A DNA stretch of 64,000 nt from Shewanella vesiculosa (GCF_021560015.1 NZ_CP073588.1:372001-436000), one strand, 5' to 3'. Shown: positions 1-9,798, numbered from the stretch's first letter. The notes: generated by a model from the letters alone, not told the origin. Numbers and translations: made by a program.

Positions 1-47
1 GCACTAATAACAATGCTCAAATAGACTATTTTTGTACTAATGCACAA

Positions 48-1205
48 CTAAGCGCTGGGCTGGTGGATGAGCTGACCTAAATACAAACTCAGTAATCCAT
101 TAAAGCTGTGCAAATCAATATTGGTGATGGTTTGAATTTTATCTAATCGATAACGTAATGTGTTTCTATGGATAAATAGACTGTTAGCACAGGTTTGTAT
201 ATCACCCATATGTTCAAGATACGCGGCGAGTGTTTTTTGTAATTGTTGGTTTTTATCTACTTCAATCAGTTTCATATAGGGACTTGCCAGTGCGTTACCG
301 CGCCAGTGATGACGTAAGCCGGATAACAGCACCTGTAAGCTGTAATCTTGGTATAAATATTTGCTTTTTTGCGGATGCAGTTTCTTGCCAATGTCCATGG
401 TTTCTTTGGCCGTACGGTAAGAGTAACTGATGCCTAAATCACCACTAAAATAATGGCCTAAGGAAATGTGCAAGCTAAGTTGCATGTTCGCGGGCAAGCG
501 TTTGAGTAATTTATTGATGCGTTGATTTTCAAGTTCAGGATCAAATTGTTTTCCGTCTAAAAAAGCGGGTTTCAAAATAACCAGTTGAGTGAGCGACGTC
601 ATGGCAATTAAGTTATCTCGTACCGGATTTTGTAATAAATACAGAACTTGTTTCAATGCCTGGTTGTCTTGCTGATACAAAGGGTTATGACTGTCGAGTT
701 CAATAATCGCCGCCACTCTAGGTACGCTAAAATCGATACCTAATTGCAGCGCCCATTGTTTTAATGAGGGTAAGTCTTGCTCATTTGCATGTATCAATTG
801 AGCAATAAACTCTTCTTTTTGACGGTTTTGCCATTGTAATTGTTCTTGTAGGTTAGCTTGTTCAACAATCATTTCGGCAGTCATTTTAAGCAGCTCACCA
901 TAGTGGCTCAATGTGTCTGGTTCACCCGTGATGCCAATCACACCAACAACTTGACCTTGATAATGTAATGGCAAATTAAGCCCGGGCTTCACCCCTTGTA
1001 AATTTGAAGCGATGGTTTGATTGATTTCAACATTGCGATTTTGGCTAATAGCCAATAATGCGCCCTCATGTATGGTGCCAATTCGCTCGACTTCGCCTGA
1101 ACCTAGTATGACGGCTTGCGCATTCATGACATTGATATTATGGCCAATAATTTTCATGGTCCGGTTGACAATTTTAGCGGCAATTTGGGTATCAATCTGA
1201 AACAT
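48..1205 (-). CDS. cdaR: CdaR/SdaR-type sugar diacid regulator
   Basis: This is a transcriptional regulator of the CdaR (sugar diacid recognition) family, about 385 aa. The N-terminal half, beginning MFQIDTQIAAKIVNRTMKII, matches the diacid-recognition domain. The C-terminus carries the PucR-type helix-turn-helix, with 'FIHRNTLRYRLDKI' about 40 residues from the end. An in-frame extension upstream to 1415 is open, but it encodes an unrelated hydrophobic stretch. I therefore placed the start at the ATG at 1205, where family similarity begins. CdaR proteins usually activate glycerate, glucarate or galactarate utilisation genes. The likely targets would lie left of the window and are not visible. 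The family call is firm; the effector is inferred. Confidence 0.85.
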   Translation of the reverse strand: MFQIDTQIAAKIVNRTMKIIGHNINVMNAQAVILGSGEVERIGTIHEGALLAISQNRNVEINQTIASNLQGVKPGLNLPLHYQGQVVGVIGITGEPDTLSHYGELLKMTAEMIVEQANLQEQLQWQNRQKEEFIAQLIHANEQDLPSLKQWALQLGIDFSVPRVAAIIELDSHNPLYQQDNQALKQVLYLLQNPVRDNLIAMTSLTQLVILKPAFLDGKQFDPELENQRINKLLKRLPANMQLSLHISLGHYFSGDLGISYSYRTAKETMDIGKKLHPQKSKYLYQDYSLQVLLSGLRHHWRGNALASPYMKLIEVDKNQQLQKTLAAYLEHMGDIQTCANSLFIHRNTLRYRLDKIQTITNIDLHSFNGLLSLYLGQLIHQPSA

Positions 1206-1607
1206 GAATTTCTCTGAGTCATCAATATCGGTATTGAATGATACCTGATGTTGCTTAAGTAGTGGGAGTTGGTTGATGTGAATATGGACTTGATGAGTAA
1301 AAAGTCCGTTACTGTTAATCCTAAATAATACGCCTATAAAGCACCTGAACATAACCGATAAGATAATAAAGATTAGCAGTGCTAATTTTGACGGGGGAGG
1401 CGAGACATAAAACAATTAATAATAAAATGGGGGGCAAAATCCTTTTGCCCAATTTTCAATCACAAGCAATTCACTTTGTTAATATAATGTTAAATATGTA
1501 TGGATTGCAAGTTTTTTATACAGTGAAGCTTTAAAATTAATCGATGAGCTTAAGCGCTAGGCGAGAAAGCTATTTACGCGATAGCTAATGTCAAACCGAC
1601 AGATAGC
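1206..1607. other. Intergenic region between cdaR and mtrB
   Basis: No gene is supported here. The stretch holds the cdaR upstream region, including an inverted repeat at 1432-1450 (GGGCAAAA, three-base loop, TTTTGCCC) that could be an operator or a weak terminator. The mtrB terminator lies at its far end. Confidence 0.5.
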
Positions 1608-1637
1608 AAAACGCCAACCTAAAGAGGTTGGCGTTTT
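1608..1637 (-). terminator. Intrinsic terminator after mtrB
   Basis: A 13-bp inverted repeat (AAAACGCCAACCT, short loop, AGGTTGGCGTTTT) lies about 40 bases past the mtrB stop. On the minus strand the stem is followed by TTTT. It closes the mtrCAB transcript. Confidence 0.85.
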
Positions 1638-1677
1638 CTGTAATATGACTGACTTTGTCACATCATTATTATTTTAC

Positions 1678-3765
1678 TTACAGTTTATAACTGACGTTGA
1701 GCATAATCATGTGTGCTGTGTAGTCATGCTGTAAATTGCCGAAACTCATCACATTCCAAATGGTATCGGGTTCGATATCATTGGCGTCGTCATTATCAAG
1801 ATACTTTTCCATTTTGTAGTCTATTCGCAAGGCTACTTTTTCGGTTGCTTGATACTGTGCATAAACATTAATGTTATGTACTTTGGCAAAATAGTCGCCG
1901 TAATCACCACTAATACCTTGTCTGACTTGGGTCGTGCTGTCTGAGTCTGAGTAAGTATAATCTACGCCTAAGCGTAAACGACTGTCCATTAAGTTGTTAT
2001 AACTTAGGCCAGCACCAACCACATCAACAGTATCTTCTATATCGGCTTGCCAAGTTGCAATATTCAAATTAGCACTGCCAGATTGAGCGGATGTTATGAT
2101 TTGATGGTTATAAAATGTGCTCGCATTGATATCGTCATTAATCATGTAGTTAATATTGATATCGTAGTTAGTGTCTTTTGACTCAGTCAAGCCTATCTGG
2201 GTGTTGGTATAGTCATCAAGAGAATAACGAACTCCAAAATCGACATTCAAATTATCCATAGGACTATGATTAACGCGGGCCTCAATTTGAGTGCGGTCGC
2301 GATCAGCTAAGTAGTAGCGGCGCAATAATGGATTTTGCTCCGCTGATGATGACTCTGATGCTTTATATTCAGAACCATCTCTTTTGCTGAAACTGCCTTT
2401 AAGCCACATGTCCCACATATCAAAATTATTAAGGCGTAAACGAGCCCAAACGTTATTGTCGTCAGTGGTTTCTCGACCTTGATTACTGCGCTCATCGCGC
2501 CTGAAATCATAACCAGCATCGAGTTTGATACCATGGCTGATACGGTAGTCAGTTGATAATTTAGCTCTATGAGTGGTGAGATCGTATGGGGTGTTATCCC
2601 TTACTTTGCCGGTAACATCGCTAATGCTAATTTGGGTCCATTGTTCAATTTGGGTATTATTTTCACGGTCGTTATAATCATAGCTACCAGTGAGGCGCCA
2701 TGCACGACTGAGTTTAGTTACCGCTTTAAGTGTCATGCCAGTAATATCGACTTTGGCATCAATACTGTCTGCAGGTAATGAGTAGCTATACCCTAATTGG
2801 GTCAATTGCTGATCTTGCGTCATTTGGCCTAAGAGTAAACGACCACTTAGACTGGTAATAGAATCGTTATATTGACCTAACAACGAAATGGTATGAGCTT
2901 CGTTATCGGGGTCTAATGCAATGTAACCTCTATTTTGTGCGCCAAAGGTTGGATTAAAAGCACTGTCAAAGCCGAGTTGCTGGTTATTATTACTAAACAC
3001 TGAACCATTGTAGTTAATACTAGTAAACCAGTTGTCACCGCGGAGTTTAATCCCAGCGTTTAAAATGTCTGTAGTGTAATCAACAGGCTCTGGCAACATC
3101 ATCGATTGAGTGAAGAAACTGCCTGAGGTGATCTTAGTGCCCGTTTTTTCTTCGCGCTGAAAATTAACATAAGTGGTGAACATTGATTCAGTTTGATATT
3201 CAAACCCAAGTCCAGCACGTTCACGTTTAAGCGACAATTCAAATGGGTTTAAACAGCTATACAACATTGGCATGTCTGAACTTGCACCTGCGGTAATCCA
3301 GTTACTGGCTAAAGTTAGGTTATCGCTACCGATATTTTGGTAAGGGCTTAATGCATTGTTACTTTGATAGGTCGCAATGGATCGATAGCCAAGGTTAATT
3401 CGATACAACCCTAGTTTACCAACATCAATTTCCATGCGGCCGTTGTCCATACCTAAGTTATTGGCTGCCACGTTTGCTTGATAGCCCTCACTCCCGCGAT
3501 AGCGAATATCAGCATCTACTTTGCCTGCAGTTTGATTGCTGCTATGAAATGCATTCGCGGATTGAACATCATCTTCACTGTTGTAACCAATACCCACACC
3601 AACAGTGCCAGTGGTACCGGTTGCGATAACACAGCCTTTACATTTCCAAGCATCATATTTGATGTTGTCAGTTTTAGCGTTTGCTAGGCCATACCCATCA
3701 GCCATAAGACTAAAGCTGGTGCTAGTGAGTAACGCTAAGGTAATGAGGTTTAATTTAGTATTCAT
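1678..3765 (-). CDS. mtrB: MtrB outer-membrane beta-barrel
   Basis: This is MtrB, the outer-membrane porin-like sheath that holds the decahaem MtrA and presents it to surface MtrC, forming the trans-outer-membrane electron conduit. It has 695 aa, typical of the MtrB/PioB family. A signal peptide of about 22 residues ends near 'SLMADG'. The mature N-terminus carries the CKGC (CXXC) motif characteristic of Shewanella MtrB. The rest is alternating polar and hydrophobic beta-strand sequence ending in an aromatic/hydrophobic strand (MLNVSYKL), as expected for a barrel. A strong AAGGAG ribosome site precedes the ATG. It follows mtrA by 12 bases and is surely co-transcribed with it. Confidence 0.95.
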   Translation of the reverse strand: MNTKLNLITLALLTSTSFSLMADGYGLANAKTDNIKYDAWKCKGCVIATGTTGTVGVGIGYNSEDDVQSANAFHSSNQTAGKVDADIRYRGSEGYQANVAANNLGMDNGRMEIDVGKLGLYRINLGYRSIATYQSNNALSPYQNIGSDNLTLASNWITAGASSDMPMLYSCLNPFELSLKRERAGLGFEYQTESMFTTYVNFQREEKTGTKITSGSFFTQSMMLPEPVDYTTDILNAGIKLRGDNWFTSINYNGSVFSNNNQQLGFDSAFNPTFGAQNRGYIALDPDNEAHTISLLGQYNDSITSLSGRLLLGQMTQDQQLTQLGYSYSLPADSIDAKVDITGMTLKAVTKLSRAWRLTGSYDYNDRENNTQIEQWTQISISDVTGKVRDNTPYDLTTHRAKLSTDYRISHGIKLDAGYDFRRDERSNQGRETTDDNNVWARLRLNNFDMWDMWLKGSFSKRDGSEYKASESSSAEQNPLLRRYYLADRDRTQIEARVNHSPMDNLNVDFGVRYSLDDYTNTQIGLTESKDTNYDININYMINDDINASTFYNHQIITSAQSGSANLNIATWQADIEDTVDVVGAGLSYNNLMDSRLRLGVDYTYSDSDSTTQVRQGISGDYGDYFAKVHNINVYAQYQATEKVALRIDYKMEKYLDNDDANDIEPDTIWNVMSFGNLQHDYTAHMIMLNVSYKL

Positions 3766-3777
3766 AATATTATCTCC

Positions 3778-4767
3778 TTAGCGCTGCAGTAATTTACCAG
3801 AAGGATGGTTTGAACCATGTATCTGAGTATGACAATTTAAGCAGCTGCGACCACCCGTAAAGGTATTGCCATTGACAGTTGAACCCATATCCGTGTTACC
3901 GAGATAAGCGTTGCTGGTATGGTTGTCACTTGCATGACATTGCTGGCATAACTGTGGCGCGCGAGTTTTAAGCATAGCGTCGTTGACCGAACCGTGTGGG
4001 TTGTGGCAATTGACGCAATTTTCGGTAACGGGTGCATGTTCCCAAAGCTTTGGTCCCCGTTTTTCTGCATGGCATGAGTAACAGGTTTCATTAACCGTTG
4101 GTTGAACCAGATCTGAGTCACTCAAACTGCCATGTGGATTATGGCAATCACTACAGGTCATTTGGTTCCATTTCATAGGATGACTTGAGCGCTTGTTCAT
4201 ATCGGCTTTTTGTTTGGTATGGCAGCTGGTACACACTTCCATTTCAGTTTGCTTTGATAATACAGGGTCGTGAGCGGCATGCACGCTGTGACAAGATGCA
4301 CAAGCTACATCAGCATTGGCATGATGGCTGCTGTCCCATGCCACCCGCTTATCATCTTGGTGACAGCTCATACACACACTATTTTGCTTATCTGCAGCGA
4401 GTGTAGAGGTAGGGCCAAAGGTGATCATGGGTTCTTTACCACCACGATTATGTGAACCTAGTGGGCCGTGACACGCTTCGCACTGCAAGCCTGCCATTGG
4501 GCTTTTTGAAGAGTCGATAGCGCCATGAACGCCTTTAAATAAGTCCATCACTTTTTCAGACTTTTTATGGCACATCAGGCATGAGTCGGCGCCTTTAGGC
4601 GAGTATTTGCCTTCGGCGAATTTTTTATCTAACGTGGCTTCAACTTCTGCCGGCGTCATGCTGGCATCCCACTTTGCCGCCTGTACGTGAGTCGACACAA
4701 AAACAGTCGAAGCTGTTAGACACAGTAGAGCGAAAAATAAGGTATTGATTGAGTTTGTGGTCTTCAT
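3778..4767 (-). CDS. mtrA: MtrA periplasmic decahaem cytochrome c
   Basis: This is MtrA, a periplasmic decahaem c-type cytochrome that takes electrons from the inner-membrane/periplasmic pool and passes them through MtrB to MtrC. It has 329 aa, close to the usual length for the family. Ten CXXCH haem-binding motifs can be counted, beginning with CLMCH and ending with CLNCH. The signal peptide is [15 protein letters not shown]... with cleavage probably after 'VQA'. An open extension to 4806 exists, but the ATG at 4767 has an AGGAAG ribosome site and starts the signal peptide, so I use it. It sits 96 bases after mtrC, separated by a strong hairpin, and 12 bases before mtrB. Confidence 0.95.
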   Translation of the reverse strand: MKTTNSINTLFFALLCLTASTVFVSTHVQAAKWDASMTPAEVEATLDKKFAEGKYSPKGADSCLMCHKKSEKVMDLFKGVHGAIDSSKSPMAGLQCEACHGPLGSHNRGGKEPMITFGPTSTLAADKQNSVCMSCHQDDKRVAWDSSHHANADVACASCHSVHAAHDPVLSKQTEMEVCTSCHTKQKADMNKRSSHPMKWNQMTCSDCHNPHGSLSDSDLVQPTVNETCYSCHAEKRGPKLWEHAPVTENCVNCHNPHGSVNDAMLKTRAPQLCQQCHASDNHTSNAYLGNTDMGSTVNGNTFTGGRSCLNCHTQIHGSNHPSGKLLQR

Positions 4768-4827
4768 AAGTAGACTTCCTAATTTGTCCATTTTGATGAT
4801 CAACATTTGATGAAGTAAGTCATAGCA

Positions 4828-4854
4828 TGAGAGAGAAGCTATGCTTCTCTCTCA
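4828..4854 (-). other. Intercistronic hairpin between mtrC and mtrA
   Basis: A perfect 12-bp inverted repeat (TGAGAGAGAAGC, loop of three, GCTTCTCTCTCA) begins about nine bases after the mtrC stop. In the mRNA it is not followed by a U-run, so it does not look like an intrinsic terminator. An RNA-stability or processing element is more likely. Confidence 0.7.
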
Positions 4855-4863
4855 ATGAACAAA

Positions 4864-6825
4864 TTAAAATTTCACTTGTGTGTGATTTTCAATGGTAGGT
4901 GCATGGCAGAATAAACAGGTTTCTAACTGCGCAGCATCATTGGCTTCTTGATAGCTACCATTCACAATTGCGCCCTGACTTTCAGCATGTTGTTTAATCG
5001 TGTCAAAACCATGACAAGAAGCACATGTCGCTGTGATAGGCGTGGTATACAGGCCAGCAGAAGTGGCGAGTGCACCTTTAACTTTGAATGCATCAAGATT
5101 AAAGTCGTTATGACACTGAGTACAGTCTTTGATAATGCCTTGTTCACCATGAACACTGTGAAGTTTCATTTCAATCGCGCCTTGATTAGCGCCAGATGCA
5201 TAAGTGCCATCGGGAGTATGACAAGCCACACAACCGTCTAGACCTACGGTAAGTTCGCCATTAAGCTCACGGCCTAATTGTTCTGACATGACAAAACCAG
5301 CATGGTGACCTTTGTGGAGCTCAAACGTGTCGCCATGACAATTATCACATGAATCAAAATTGACCGAGTCAGTGTGACGATAGCTAGGGGCATTACCAGA
5401 GAAAGTGCCAACGGTAAGTTCAGCTTTCATGCTGGTGGTTGCTACGCCGTCTGCACAATCAATGGCTTGGATACCATCGTTACACATTTCAAGACCGATA
5501 AAGCTAAAGGCTGTATCTGTGTCGCCGGCACCAAACGGTAATGATGGAATGGTATATACCAAGTTACCTGATTCAATGACCACATCCGCTTGTAATAGAC
5601 CCGCTTTGATAAAGTCTTTGCTGATCTTAGCTAAACCACTGCCTGGGCTAGGGTTATATCCCATAATCGGGAAGTTAGGACCAACGTTAGTTAGCGTTTC
5701 AACACGTTGAATTTTGCTGACTAAGCTTGCAGCATCAATGGCTACGCCTTTAGCATCTAAAATCGTTACCGATAGCGTTGCTGATTTGTCTTCAGGGCTA
5801 GATTTATTCGCAGTCAATGTGGCGGTCATGCCATATGAGTCGATAAATGCTTTTTTCTGAGTATATGAAGTGGTGTGTATTTCTTCTGTCCAGCTGGCAT
5901 TATGGCATGCAATACAATTTGAATTGTCCACTTGTTGTGGATGGCCTTGACCTGTTTTAAAGTCAATATTGGTATGGCAGCTTGAACAGGTTTCCATGGT
6001 TGGAATTCGAGACCAGTTGTTCGATTCGCTTAGTTGTTCTGAATCGACATGACAAGTGGTGCAATTGTCTTGGACTATCGCATATGCAGCTTCTGCACTC
6101 TTGTCTAAGTTGCGGCCATACATTTTGGCATTGTTATGAACATTATGGATCAAGTGGCTAAATTCAACTTGAACCTTGTCTTTTTCAATGGCCATTTCGT
6201 TGGTATGGCAAGATGTACAGGTTTCTAAGTCAGTGTAGCTATGATAAATGCTTTCACCCTTTGCATGGCAGGTATTACAAGTGGCTCCGCTTACTATGTT
6301 TTTGGTGTATTTAGCTTGAAACCCTTCGCCATCAAAATCTTCGGTGATTTCGGTACGCGGAACACTGGTAACCCCGTCTTGCAAAGTAGAAGCACTTGCT
6401 ATGACGTTGTAACGTTGTGTCAGCTCTGGATTAAAACCTTCAACATTGACGGTAAAACTGTAATTTCCGTTACCGTGGTCGGTAAAGGTTTTTTCGGATC
6501 CAATAAATTGCCATTGCGCTGAATTACCCGGTCCGCTAGCGCCAACTGGAATCAATTGAACCACTTTTTTCACTTCCAAGTCTTTAAGGCCTGCAATCGG
6601 AAGGTCTTTTTCATTGGTTGCAAAAACTTCAATAGTCGGTTTGTTGTCTTGATAAGTGACTTTGGTGATATCTAAGTTTAGTGTTTTGATCGCTTCAGCA
6701 GGCTCGCCGCCAGGGTTGCCAGGATTGCCAGGTTCACCATCATCGCCTCCGCCACACCCTACTAGTGTCATTGAAGCTGACATAGCAAGTAACAATGCCA
6801 TTTTTGTGTATTTTGTATTCATCAT
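4864..6825 (-). CDS. mtrC: MtrC surface decahaem cytochrome c lipoprotein
   Basis: This is MtrC (OmcB), an outer-surface decahaem lipoprotein and terminal reductase for Fe(III), Mn(IV) and flavins. It has 653 aa. The N-terminus MMNTKYTKMALLLAMSAS leads to a lipobox (LVGC) followed by a Gly/Pro/Asp-rich linker. Ten CXXCH motifs fall in two groups of five, separated by a beta-rich domain, as in the OmcA/MtrC family. The C-terminal 'CLFCHAPTIENHTQVKF' closely resembles the end of MR-1 MtrC, which makes this MtrC rather than MtrF. I chose the ATGATG start at 6825 because a GCAGGGA ribosome site lies just before it; an open extension to 6846 is ignored. It is the first gene of mtrCAB. Confidence 0.95.
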   Translation of the reverse strand: MMNTKYTKMALLLAMSASMTLVGCGGGDDGEPGNPGNPGGEPAEAIKTLNLDITKVTYQDNKPTIEVFATNEKDLPIAGLKDLEVKKVVQLIPVGASGPGNSAQWQFIGSEKTFTDHGNGNYSFTVNVEGFNPELTQRYNVIASASTLQDGVTSVPRTEITEDFDGEGFQAKYTKNIVSGATCNTCHAKGESIYHSYTDLETCTSCHTNEMAIEKDKVQVEFSHLIHNVHNNAKMYGRNLDKSAEAAYAIVQDNCTTCHVDSEQLSESNNWSRIPTMETCSSCHTNIDFKTGQGHPQQVDNSNCIACHNASWTEEIHTTSYTQKKAFIDSYGMTATLTANKSSPEDKSATLSVTILDAKGVAIDAASLVSKIQRVETLTNVGPNFPIMGYNPSPGSGLAKISKDFIKAGLLQADVVIESGNLVYTIPSLPFGAGDTDTAFSFIGLEMCNDGIQAIDCADGVATTSMKAELTVGTFSGNAPSYRHTDSVNFDSCDNCHGDTFELHKGHHAGFVMSEQLGRELNGELTVGLDGCVACHTPDGTYASGANQGAIEMKLHSVHGEQGIIKDCTQCHNDFNLDAFKVKGALATSAGLYTTPITATCASCHGFDTIKQHAESQGAIVNGSYQEANDAAQLETCLFCHAPTIENHTQVKF

Positions 6826-6971
6826 ATTTTTCCCTGCAAAGGTCATCCATCTAACTTACTGGCAGTATCTTCTGCAATTATCTTTTTCAGTTAAGTTGAT
6901 GTTGGAATTAATTTTCCCAACACTAAGATTACTTTACAAACGGCAACTCGTCTGTAAAGCGAACGTAATTG

Positions 6972-6987
6972 TGTGATGGCGATCTGC
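6972..6987. promoter_or_regulatory. Candidate CRP-like site upstream of mtrC
   Basis: TGTGA, six bases, TCTGC: one perfect CRP half-site and one degenerate half, about 150 bases upstream of mtrC. An equivalent arrangement (TGTGA, six bases, TCTGA) lies before omcA. CRP control of these genes is known in S. oneidensis; the site itself is inferred here. Confidence 0.3.
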
Positions 6988-7046
6988 CTATTAATTAAGG
7001 GGTACATAAAATACAGGGGTTGTAGGGGAATGATTGTTCTCGCTAG

Positions 7047-7078
7047 AAAAAAGACCTTAGCAATATGCTAAGGTCTTT
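7047..7078 (-). terminator. Intrinsic terminator after omcA
   Basis: A 12-bp stem (AAGACCTTAGCA / TGCTAAGGTCTT) with a three-base loop follows the omcA stop by about 40 bases. On the minus strand it runs into TTTTTT. It separates omcA from mtrCAB transcriptionally. Confidence 0.9.
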
Positions 7079-7114
7079 GATGGGTAAAACAATTTAAGTA
7101 TTTATATATTAAGC

Positions 7115-9289
7115 TTAGAAACCATGGGTTTTAGTGACTCGTTCAACCGTATGACAGGTTGAACATATTTCAGATGCACGAGTATGAACATCGTCTTCAC
7201 TCATACCATCAACAATACCGCCATTGGACTCAATATGAGACACAGTGGCATCGGTACGATACTTTTGATGACAGCTTAAACATGCTCCAGTATCTGATGA
7301 CATCCACACATCTGCACCCGTTTCTATGTCGCCATAACGCCATACTCTGTCAGCGGCTCTACCAAGTTGTATCCCATCAGCCGTGTGGCAGGTTTTACAG
7401 TCGGTTTTTAACACAGTGCCAGATTCTACACCGGCATGCTTGAGGTAATGCCCTTCAGCACTGTGAGCTTTAAAGGCAAAGCTGGTTGATTTTTTGCCAC
7501 CAGGATAAGTGTTGTCAGTCTTAAGAGTCTTATCTGCGGTATGACATGTTTGGCAATTTACACCATTATCATAGTGATACACTTCTTGGTTGTGACAACC
7601 TTGGCAGCTTTGGGTATTGATAATATTTCTACGTACGGCAGCGGTTTGGCTATCGTCTATTACACTTGCAGCCATAACAAAATGATAAGGCTCACTTTTG
7701 ATTTCCACTGTTTGGATATCATCAGAACTGCAAGCCGTGAGTTTAACTTCCGGTCTACCGTAGCCACCATGATTAAAGCAGGCTGTGACTGCTGACCATA
7801 GTTCAAATGTTTTACCCACATAATCTGTTGGTAAGGTGACCTTATCCCAAACTAACGTCCAGCTATTATCTGTGTTGGCAGTACCTTCACTTAATTTAAT
7901 ACGACGATTGCTGTAACTGGCATCTTGATACGTAGGGTAGTTTTTGTCACTGTCCCATGCCATGACAATACGACTACCATCATCAATATACTCAGCGGGT
8001 AATATCTGACCACTGGCATCAGTAAAGCTTACATTAGTACTGAACTTGTTATCAGCTGTCACGGTAACATCGCTAAAGACTACTTTCATGGTTTGGGTTT
8101 CATTATAGGCTTTCATGATATCGCCATGAGCTTCTTTTGCACTGCGACCATAGCCTTCTTCCACATGGCAAGAAGTACAATTTGTACCGACACCAACATG
8201 TTGTTGAGACGCCAACTCTGTATGGCATGCAATACAAGCGGTATCACTTTTATTGGCATTAAACAGCGCGGCATCTTTGGGAGCATTAGTCCCTTCAACA
8301 TGACATGCACTACAATCTGCAGCAGGCTTTTGTGGGTACATAACCTTACCGTAATCGTGCAATCCGCCGCCATAACCAATGACTTTGTAAGGGGCAGCTA
8401 CTTCGCCGTCTGCGGTACTGGTGACGCGATCTTGACCTTTATGAATCGCATGGATCATATAGGTAAAATCAACACTGTTGCCGGTTTCAGGATCGCCTGA
8501 TGTTGCGGTATGACAAGAAGCACAGTTTTCAAGATCGATTCGACGACCACCGTGTAATGCTAAGCTTTCCGGTTGATGACAGGTATAACAAGCCGTTATC
8601 GATACTACATCCCGTGACGCAATACCTTCGGTTAAGCCGGTTGAAGGTTGGAAATCATAATGGGCATTTGCAGTGATTAGTGGCTGCTTTAATTCTAAGG
8701 TAATACGCTGAGTGTCATCAGCTTGGTAAGTAATACTTATTGGGTCTGTTACTTGAGCAATATTAGTTTGAAAAGTGTATGAGTATGAACCATCGAGATT
8801 ATCCACTAAGCAGTCAACACACTTTGATGCAGCTTCAACCTCAGCTTGATATTGTGCTGAAGGAGATATGTTGGTTTCACCATCAGCTATCCAGCTAGCA
8901 TTAGGTTGTTTGGCCGAGTTGATATAAGACTGCCATTGATAACCACGGTCTACTTCAACTTTAGCCCCCTCAGTACCAACCATTTCGGTCACTGGGGTTA
9001 ATTGGGCAATACCAAAACGGAGATCATGATCTTTTGTTAGTCCCAATACCGCAACGCCATTGGCATTTTTAAGGTTAAAGGCAACACTGACTTTCCCATC
9101 GACGATGCTTGCGTCAGTAAAAGTTGCTTTTAAGGTCGATGTTGCATCAATATTGACACCAATAATGCCGTCAGGTCCGTCCTCGCCATTAGTTCCATCG
9201 CTGCCTCCACACCCTGTAAGCGCAAAAGCAATAAGCCCTGCACTCAATACCGCCTTTGTAGCGGGACTAACTGTTATTGTCTTCATCAT
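7115..9289 (-). CDS. omcA: OmcA surface decahaem cytochrome c lipoprotein
   Basis: This is OmcA, a second outer-surface decahaem lipoprotein that works with MtrCAB in reduction of external minerals and flavins. It has 724 aa. A signal peptide ends in the lipobox LTGC, followed by a GGSDG-rich linker. Ten CXXCH motifs are present, five in each half, around two beta-barrel-like domains. Segments such as 'DRGYQWQSYINS' and 'ESLALHGGRRIDLENCASCH' resemble MR-1 OmcA closely. One extra CVDC lacks the histidine and is not a haem site. I use the start at 9289 (MMKTITVSP), which follows a GCAGGGA ribosome site; the frame is open to 9319. It has its own terminator and upstream region, so it is probably a separate transcription unit. 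Confidence 0.95.
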   Translation of the reverse strand: MMKTITVSPATKAVLSAGLIAFALTGCGGSDGTNGEDGPDGIIGVNIDATSTLKATFTDASIVDGKVSVAFNLKNANGVAVLGLTKDHDLRFGIAQLTPVTEMVGTEGAKVEVDRGYQWQSYINSAKQPNASWIADGETNISPSAQYQAEVEAASKCVDCLVDNLDGSYSYTFQTNIAQVTDPISITYQADDTQRITLELKQPLITANAHYDFQPSTGLTEGIASRDVVSITACYTCHQPESLALHGGRRIDLENCASCHTATSGDPETGNSVDFTYMIHAIHKGQDRVTSTADGEVAAPYKVIGYGGGLHDYGKVMYPQKPAADCSACHVEGTNAPKDAALFNANKSDTACIACHTELASQQHVGVGTNCTSCHVEEGYGRSAKEAHGDIMKAYNETQTMKVVFSDVTVTADNKFSTNVSFTDASGQILPAEYIDDGSRIVMAWDSDKNYPTYQDASYSNRRIKLSEGTANTDNSWTLVWDKVTLPTDYVGKTFELWSAVTACFNHGGYGRPEVKLTACSSDDIQTVEIKSEPYHFVMAASVIDDSQTAAVRRNIINTQSCQGCHNQEVYHYDNGVNCQTCHTADKTLKTDNTYPGGKKSTSFAFKAHSAEGHYLKHAGVESGTVLKTDCKTCHTADGIQLGRAADRVWRYGDIETGADVWMSSDTGACLSCHQKYRTDATVSHIESNGGIVDGMSEDDVHTRASEICSTCHTVERVTKTHGF

Positions 9290-9405
9290 GTATTCCCTGC
9301 ATTTTTTGTTATCTCGCATTCACTGTTGGTTAAACGTATGCGGATTTTATTCAATTCTTATGTTAGCTAACCTTGGCGACTTACTCATTGAATTAAGTCT
9401 AGAGT

Positions 9406-9421
9406 TGTGACTAAGATCTGA
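9406..9421. promoter_or_regulatory. Candidate CRP-like site upstream of omcA
   Basis: TGTGA, six bases, TCTGA lies about 120 bases upstream of the omcA start. One half-site is perfect and the other has two mismatches to TCACA. The matching site before mtrC supports, but does not prove, shared CRP control. Confidence 0.35.
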
Positions 9422-9798
9422 CTATTCCTTTGTGGGTAACAATACTTGATGAAGATTGGCCTATGTTGATAGGAGATATCGCATTAGCTTAAGACGTGAG
9501 TACAGGTATTAATGGATCCATTAAGCAGTAATATGGTTCTTGTTTAATCTCGTCGATGAAGTTAAGGCCTATGCAATTACTCTTTGTCGATATCTTCTGC
9601 TTAAATGGACGGCCAGCTGCTGAGATATGCTGCGTAAATGAGTCTTGTTTGCTAATGAATGGGGGAGTTTGATATAGATGATCTAAAAATGGATAAATTT
9701 TTGTCGGTTAACCCTGCAGTTATTACATGTTGAATTTCGCGTTAAGGTTAAGTATTGCGCAGTTAGGTAAGTGATTGAGAACTTATTAAGATAAAGGC

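Noticed and set aside
1206..1415. 70-residue N-terminal extension of the CdaR frame
   Set aside because: It is hydrophobic and unrelated to the family; similarity starts exactly at the ATG at 1205.
8093..8500. 135-aa plus-strand frame inside omcA, and similar antisense frames in mtrA, mtrC and omcA
   Set aside because: These lie opposite cytochrome genes whose haem motifs prove the minus-strand frame. They have no ribosome site or family resemblance.
8815..8826. An eleventh CXXC in OmcA (CVDC) as an extra haem site
   Set aside because: It lacks the histidine of CXXCH; ten true motifs match the family.
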